Origin: Circinella umbellata
Lineage: Eukaryota > Mucoromycota > Mucoromycetes > Mucorales > Lichtheimiaceae
Direction: 5' to 3'
NCBI GenBank assembly: GCA_025093555.1
Contig: JAIWNF010000007.1
Coordinates: 1,031,522-1,095,521, forward strand
Length of the DNA: 64,000 nt
Shown here: piece by piece, positions 61,059 to 64,000 of the stretch
Position numbering within the stretch: position 1 is the first letter of the stretch
Layout: every line of letters starts with the position of its first letter
Position numbers and translations under genes: made by a program
The notes under the pieces: generated by a model
The model's database searches: none
What the model was told of the DNA's origin: nothing
What the model saw: the letters and a program-made list of their open reading frames with translations, nothing else

Positions 61059-61899
61059 AAAATCTACACACTTTTTTATCTTATCAAAATTATATTTGTA
61101 TCAAAAAACAAAAACAAAACTGTACTTTCAAATCAACTTTTCTTATTAAATTTATATACACAAATATCATATATATATATAACCTTCCTCTCCTCACTTC
61201 CTTTGTAAACTATTTTTTTTTTATATATAAAAATAATTATGTGGATGTATAAAATGATGATATCTACTTTGTGTGTGTGCATGTGTGTGTGTGTGTGGGA
61301 GAGAAAGAGTGAAAGAGTGGAGAAACGGCAATCAACATTTCTTAAAAGTGATTAAACCTGTCAGACCAAACTATTTTGAAATCAGATTATTTTTTTCTGT
61401 GTAAACTTCAGGTCGTATGATGATGTGTTTATTTATTTATTTGCTCAGCAAGAAATAATAATAATGCCAAGACCAGAGTGTTATCTGGCTGACAGCACGT
61501 TATTATTTAATCTCTCTTTATATTTAATATGATATCATTTCACAATTCTGTTCTATCTTACTTGGAGTTGCCATGTACGATGAAATATATAACATTTTTC
61601 TATGTTACAAATGAAAAAAATAATTTTCTACAAAAAGAAGAGAGAGGTGTTCCGATCATCCGAACTTATTGTTGTCAGAAAAAGGGAGAGCGGGAATTAT
61701 ATATATTAAATACCTCTTTGTTAAATGTTGTAATATCAATATTCATTATAGTTACTGCTTATCAATTAGAGAACAAAGAAATGTTTAAAGTATTATTTTT
61801 AAACGACATTTTATAGCTCTTTTTTTTTGTTTTTGGTCAAACAGGTTTTTATGCTTATTTTTGTTTAATGTATCTTTTGTTTCCAAATTAATAATAATT
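61059..61899. other. Intergenic after the CYSTM gene
   Basis: AT-rich, a GTGT run near 61270-61296, no gene seen. Confidence 0.45.
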
Positions 61900-62168
61900 A
61901 TGTCTAAAAGCATACAAATGTTTACACTGTATTTCCGCCGTCAATTGCTCGCTTTTTTTATTATTTTAATTGCTATATCCATTATCATCACTTTGTTTCA
62001 CCAAAACGGAAAAATTGAGAGGCCAAGCAATTTGTATGCTCTTCTATGTCGAATTCACTGAAGAGAATGCTATGAAATACAAAAAAGTAGTCGAAGATTA
62101 CGGTGTTGCAGACATTTACTATAACATAGATCCAAGGCAACCAAGGACAGCAAGGAAGATTACGTGAA
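61900..62168 (+). pseudogene. Broken ORF with an N-terminal signal-anchor-like segment
   Basis: From ATG 61900 the frame gives a basic start then a strongly hydrophobic stretch (QLLAFFIILIAISIIITLF), as in a type II membrane protein, and stops at a TGA near 62059. From about 62010 another frame, offset by one base, is open and protein-like: AICMLFYVEFTEENAMKYKK, VVEDYGVADIYYNIDPRQPR, then TGA at 62168. Together they look like one gene broken by a frameshift near 62010-62058, with little after it. The family is not recognised; Golgi glycosyltransferases have this layout, but nothing proves it. Confidence 0.3.
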
Positions 62169-62404
62169 TGTCATCATTTATATTGTTTGTATCCATCTTT
62201 GGGTATGTCTATTTGCACTCCCCCCCCTCACACCCTCCCCCCAGCCTTTGCTGTCCGAGCCGGAAATAAAAAAAATAAAATACTTTCCCAATTCCCACAA
62301 CATTGATGAACTTTTTCGATATTCTATTAATAAAAAACGGTTAAAGAAAAGAAAGAGCAACTAAATATTATATATATAAAAATAAAAATAAGAATAAAAT
62401 AGAA

Positions 62405-62975
62405 CTAAATTGTTAAATCGACAGCTGTTTCAGAAACGGAGGAATGGATAGAACAAATGTCAGTATTGTCAGGGATTGTTGTGAATTCAGGAAGTATTCT
62501 GATGGATCGGTCAAACACATCTTTAAATATATCGTACCATGGATCGGCAATTAATACTTTTGCTTTATGTTCCTCGATGTTCAAGATAAAGTGTGTGGGC
62601 CATTGGATATGTGAACCGGGTTTGACCTTGATAAGAATGATGTGGTTGTATATAAGTTGTAGGATGATAGGATAAGTGCGTTTTGCATTAAGTGGATTTA
62701 CACGAAGTGGAAGATTGGAAATCATCATATAATGCAATGGGAGTTTGGAATGTATCAGCAGCAATTTGTGTACATTCAGCAGCACAAAACCACTGGTTAT
62801 CACGCAGGGTCAAAATTCCTCTAACATGATCATGATCATATTTTTTGTAATCACCAACAATATTTTTCAAATAGTGGAGGAGCATGGTATCTTTTACATC
62901 TATGTATATACGGTGATATTTCCTTTGTTGCAACGGATTTAATTTTGTAGGCCTTGGGATTATTAGGATGTTCAT
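62405..62975 (-). pseudogene. OTU-like transposon-associated protein remnant
   Basis: Two overlapping minus-strand frames complement each other. The upstream one has TMLLHYLKNIVGDYKKYDHD, HVRGILTLRDNQWFCAAECT and QIAADTFQTPIALYDDF before stopping. The other continues RVNPLNAKRTYPIILQLIYN, HIILIKVKPGSHIQWP and then ends near 62405. Order and spacing (W...C...AADTFxxPIxLY, then NHIxxIKV with the candidate catalytic His) resemble the OTU-like cysteine protease region that accompanies Mutator-like transposons in plants and fungi. The frame change near 62690 marks it as a pseudogene. No inverted repeats were identified around it. Confidence 0.45.
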
Positions 62976-63695
62976 AGCAAAACCACTTCATTTAAAAAAA
63001 GCTCACTGTGAGATTATTGTTGATATAATGCAGAAAATTCATAATATCAATAAATAAAAACTATATAGTAGAACACTTGCTAAACCCACTTTGGTAATCC
63101 ATTTATTTTATATTTGCAATGGTGGAATTCCCATAGTTTAACACATAATATGTTTTTTTTTATTTCGACACAATGAAATTCTACACATCTATTTACGTAA
63201 CTTGGAGTGATATCAGAAAATGGGTTGTTGCATAGTAACAATGTATATTCATGCAAAAAAAAAAGGGGGGGGGGAAATTGATTTTATATTTACTTGTTTG
63301 GGGATTCCAAAACTATTATTATTGCCGATTTTTTTTTTGTTCTTGTGTGTACCTTTACACACACTAAAAATGTAATGATAAATTGAAATACATAAAAGTA
63401 AATCATAAAAGAGTAAGTTTATTATAGTTATAATTATAGTAAAATTGATATATTGATTATTATTATTATTAAGAAATGCATAAATAGTAGCAAAATGAAT
63501 AACAATGTTCATAAATATGTATAAAGAAACGGGAAATAGAACAATTTTTTTTATAAGAAGAAAAAAGAAATATACATGAAATTAGTGGAACGAAAGAGTT
63601 GGGGAAAAAAAAAGAAAAGTATATATATATATATAATGGGAAAGGGATGGGGTATCTGGAAGTTGTTAAGGGAATTCTAATAGCAATGATCTTTC
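62976..63695. other. Intergenic, no gene
   Basis: AT-rich. It includes an adjacent A-run/G-run at 63254-63274 and a (TA)n run near 63619-63635. Confidence 0.45.
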
Positions 63696-63998
63696 TTAAA
63701 CAGCCGCTTTTGAGAACCAAGTGTCAAGTTGTTGAGAAAATCCTTTACATCGACGCAACATTGTTGTTGTTGTTGTAGGTGATGATGATGTTGTAATCGG
63801 AGCTTTCTCTTGTTTTACTTGTCGCTCTTGTAGTAACATGGTAGAAAGTAATGATGTTGGTTTTGGTGAAGCAGATACAGCAGGACACGTATTTAAATAG
63901 TGTTTACAAAATGATTCTTCTTCTTCATTATTATTATCGTTGTGAAATGAAGCAACAGATGTTGCTGTAGAAGAATAAACTGTACTTGTGGTTGTCAT
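63696..63998 (-). CDS. Small Ser/Thr-rich hypothetical protein or gene 3' end
   Basis: A minus-strand ORF of 100 codons whose ATG lies three bases from the window edge, so the true start may lie outside. The composition is unlike random ORFs here: a Thr/Ser-rich head, an NNNEEEE stretch, CKHYLNTCPAV, LLSTMLLQERQVKQEK, a Ser/Pro/Thr run and an end MLRRCKGFSQQLDTWFSKAA V. No domain is recognised. It might be the C-terminal exon of a longer gene. Confidence 0.45.
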   Translation of the reverse strand: MTTTSTVYSSTATSVASFHNDNNNEEEESFCKHYLNTCPAVSASPKPTSLLSTMLLQERQVKQEKAPITTSSSPTTTTTMLRRCKGFSQQLDTWFSKAAV

Positions 63999-64000
63999 TG

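Overview
The window is nuclear DNA of a filamentous fungus. Genes are on both strands and are broken up by many short spliceosomal introns (about 50-130 bp, GT...AG). The DNA is AT-rich, coding sequence included, and intergenic sequence is full of poly(A)/poly(T) and (AAT)n tracts. Gene content and style (POT peptide transporters with long acidic N-termini, a FUSC-type exporter, a CYSTM protein, decayed transposons) suggest an early-diverging fungus, most likely Mucoromycota/Mucorales. That taxonomic placement is inference. I joined exons by hand from reading frame, splice sites and family knowledge; every multi-exon model given here closes in frame.

Layout. 1-423: 3' end of a leucine-rich-repeat gene. 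1965-2663 (-): mitochondrial ribosomal protein uS11m. 2.7-8.7 kb: gene-poor AT-rich stretch. 8.7-15.0 kb: tandem pair of POT/PTR2 peptide transporters with identical seven-exon structure. 15.0-18.4 kb: gene-poor, with decayed LINE fragments. 18.4-21.0 kb: divergent pair SF3A2 (-) and CSTF2-like (+) sharing a 194-bp intergenic region. 21.6-24.0 kb: a divergent septin (+) converging on AP-3 sigma (-). 24.7-29.3 kb: 13-exon Munc13-like protein (+), converging on a 10-exon RIX1/PELP1-like gene (-, 29.6-32.6 kb). 32.9-33.4 kb: broken Trp/Glu/Lys/Arg-rich repeat ORF. 33.8-37.6 kb: SAC3/GANP-family mRNA export factor (+), converging on a universal stress protein gene (-). 38.4-43.2 kb: transposon-rich gap with a Harbinger transposase remnant and a 776-bp TA-flanked terminal-inverted-repeat element. 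43.2-46.3 kb: 14-exon MFS drug transporter that includes a 12-nt micro-exon. 47.0-49.8 kb (-): Pumilio-domain protein. 49.8-52.6 kb: no gene. 52.6-57.8 kb: large FUSC/aromatic-acid-exporter-like membrane protein. 58.4-59.4 kb: mitochondrial ribosomal protein uL22m. 60.7-61.1 kb: CYSTM small protein. 61.9-63.0 kb: broken ORFs, including an OTU-like transposon remnant. 63.7-64.0 kb (-): small Ser/Thr-rich ORF.

Functionally this is mostly housekeeping: mitochondrial translation (uS11m, uL22m), pre-mRNA processing and export (SF3A2, CSTF2, SAC3), ribosome assembly (RIX1), trafficking and morphogenesis (AP-3 sigma, Munc13-like, septin), post-transcriptional control (PUF), and transport (two POT, one MFS, one FUSC). 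I see no operon-like or defence-like cluster and do not claim a new system. The points most worth checking are the TIR element at 40.6-41.4 kb, the micro-exons, the GC-AG intron, the conserved downstream motif of the peptide-transporter pair, and the Trp-periodic broken ORF.
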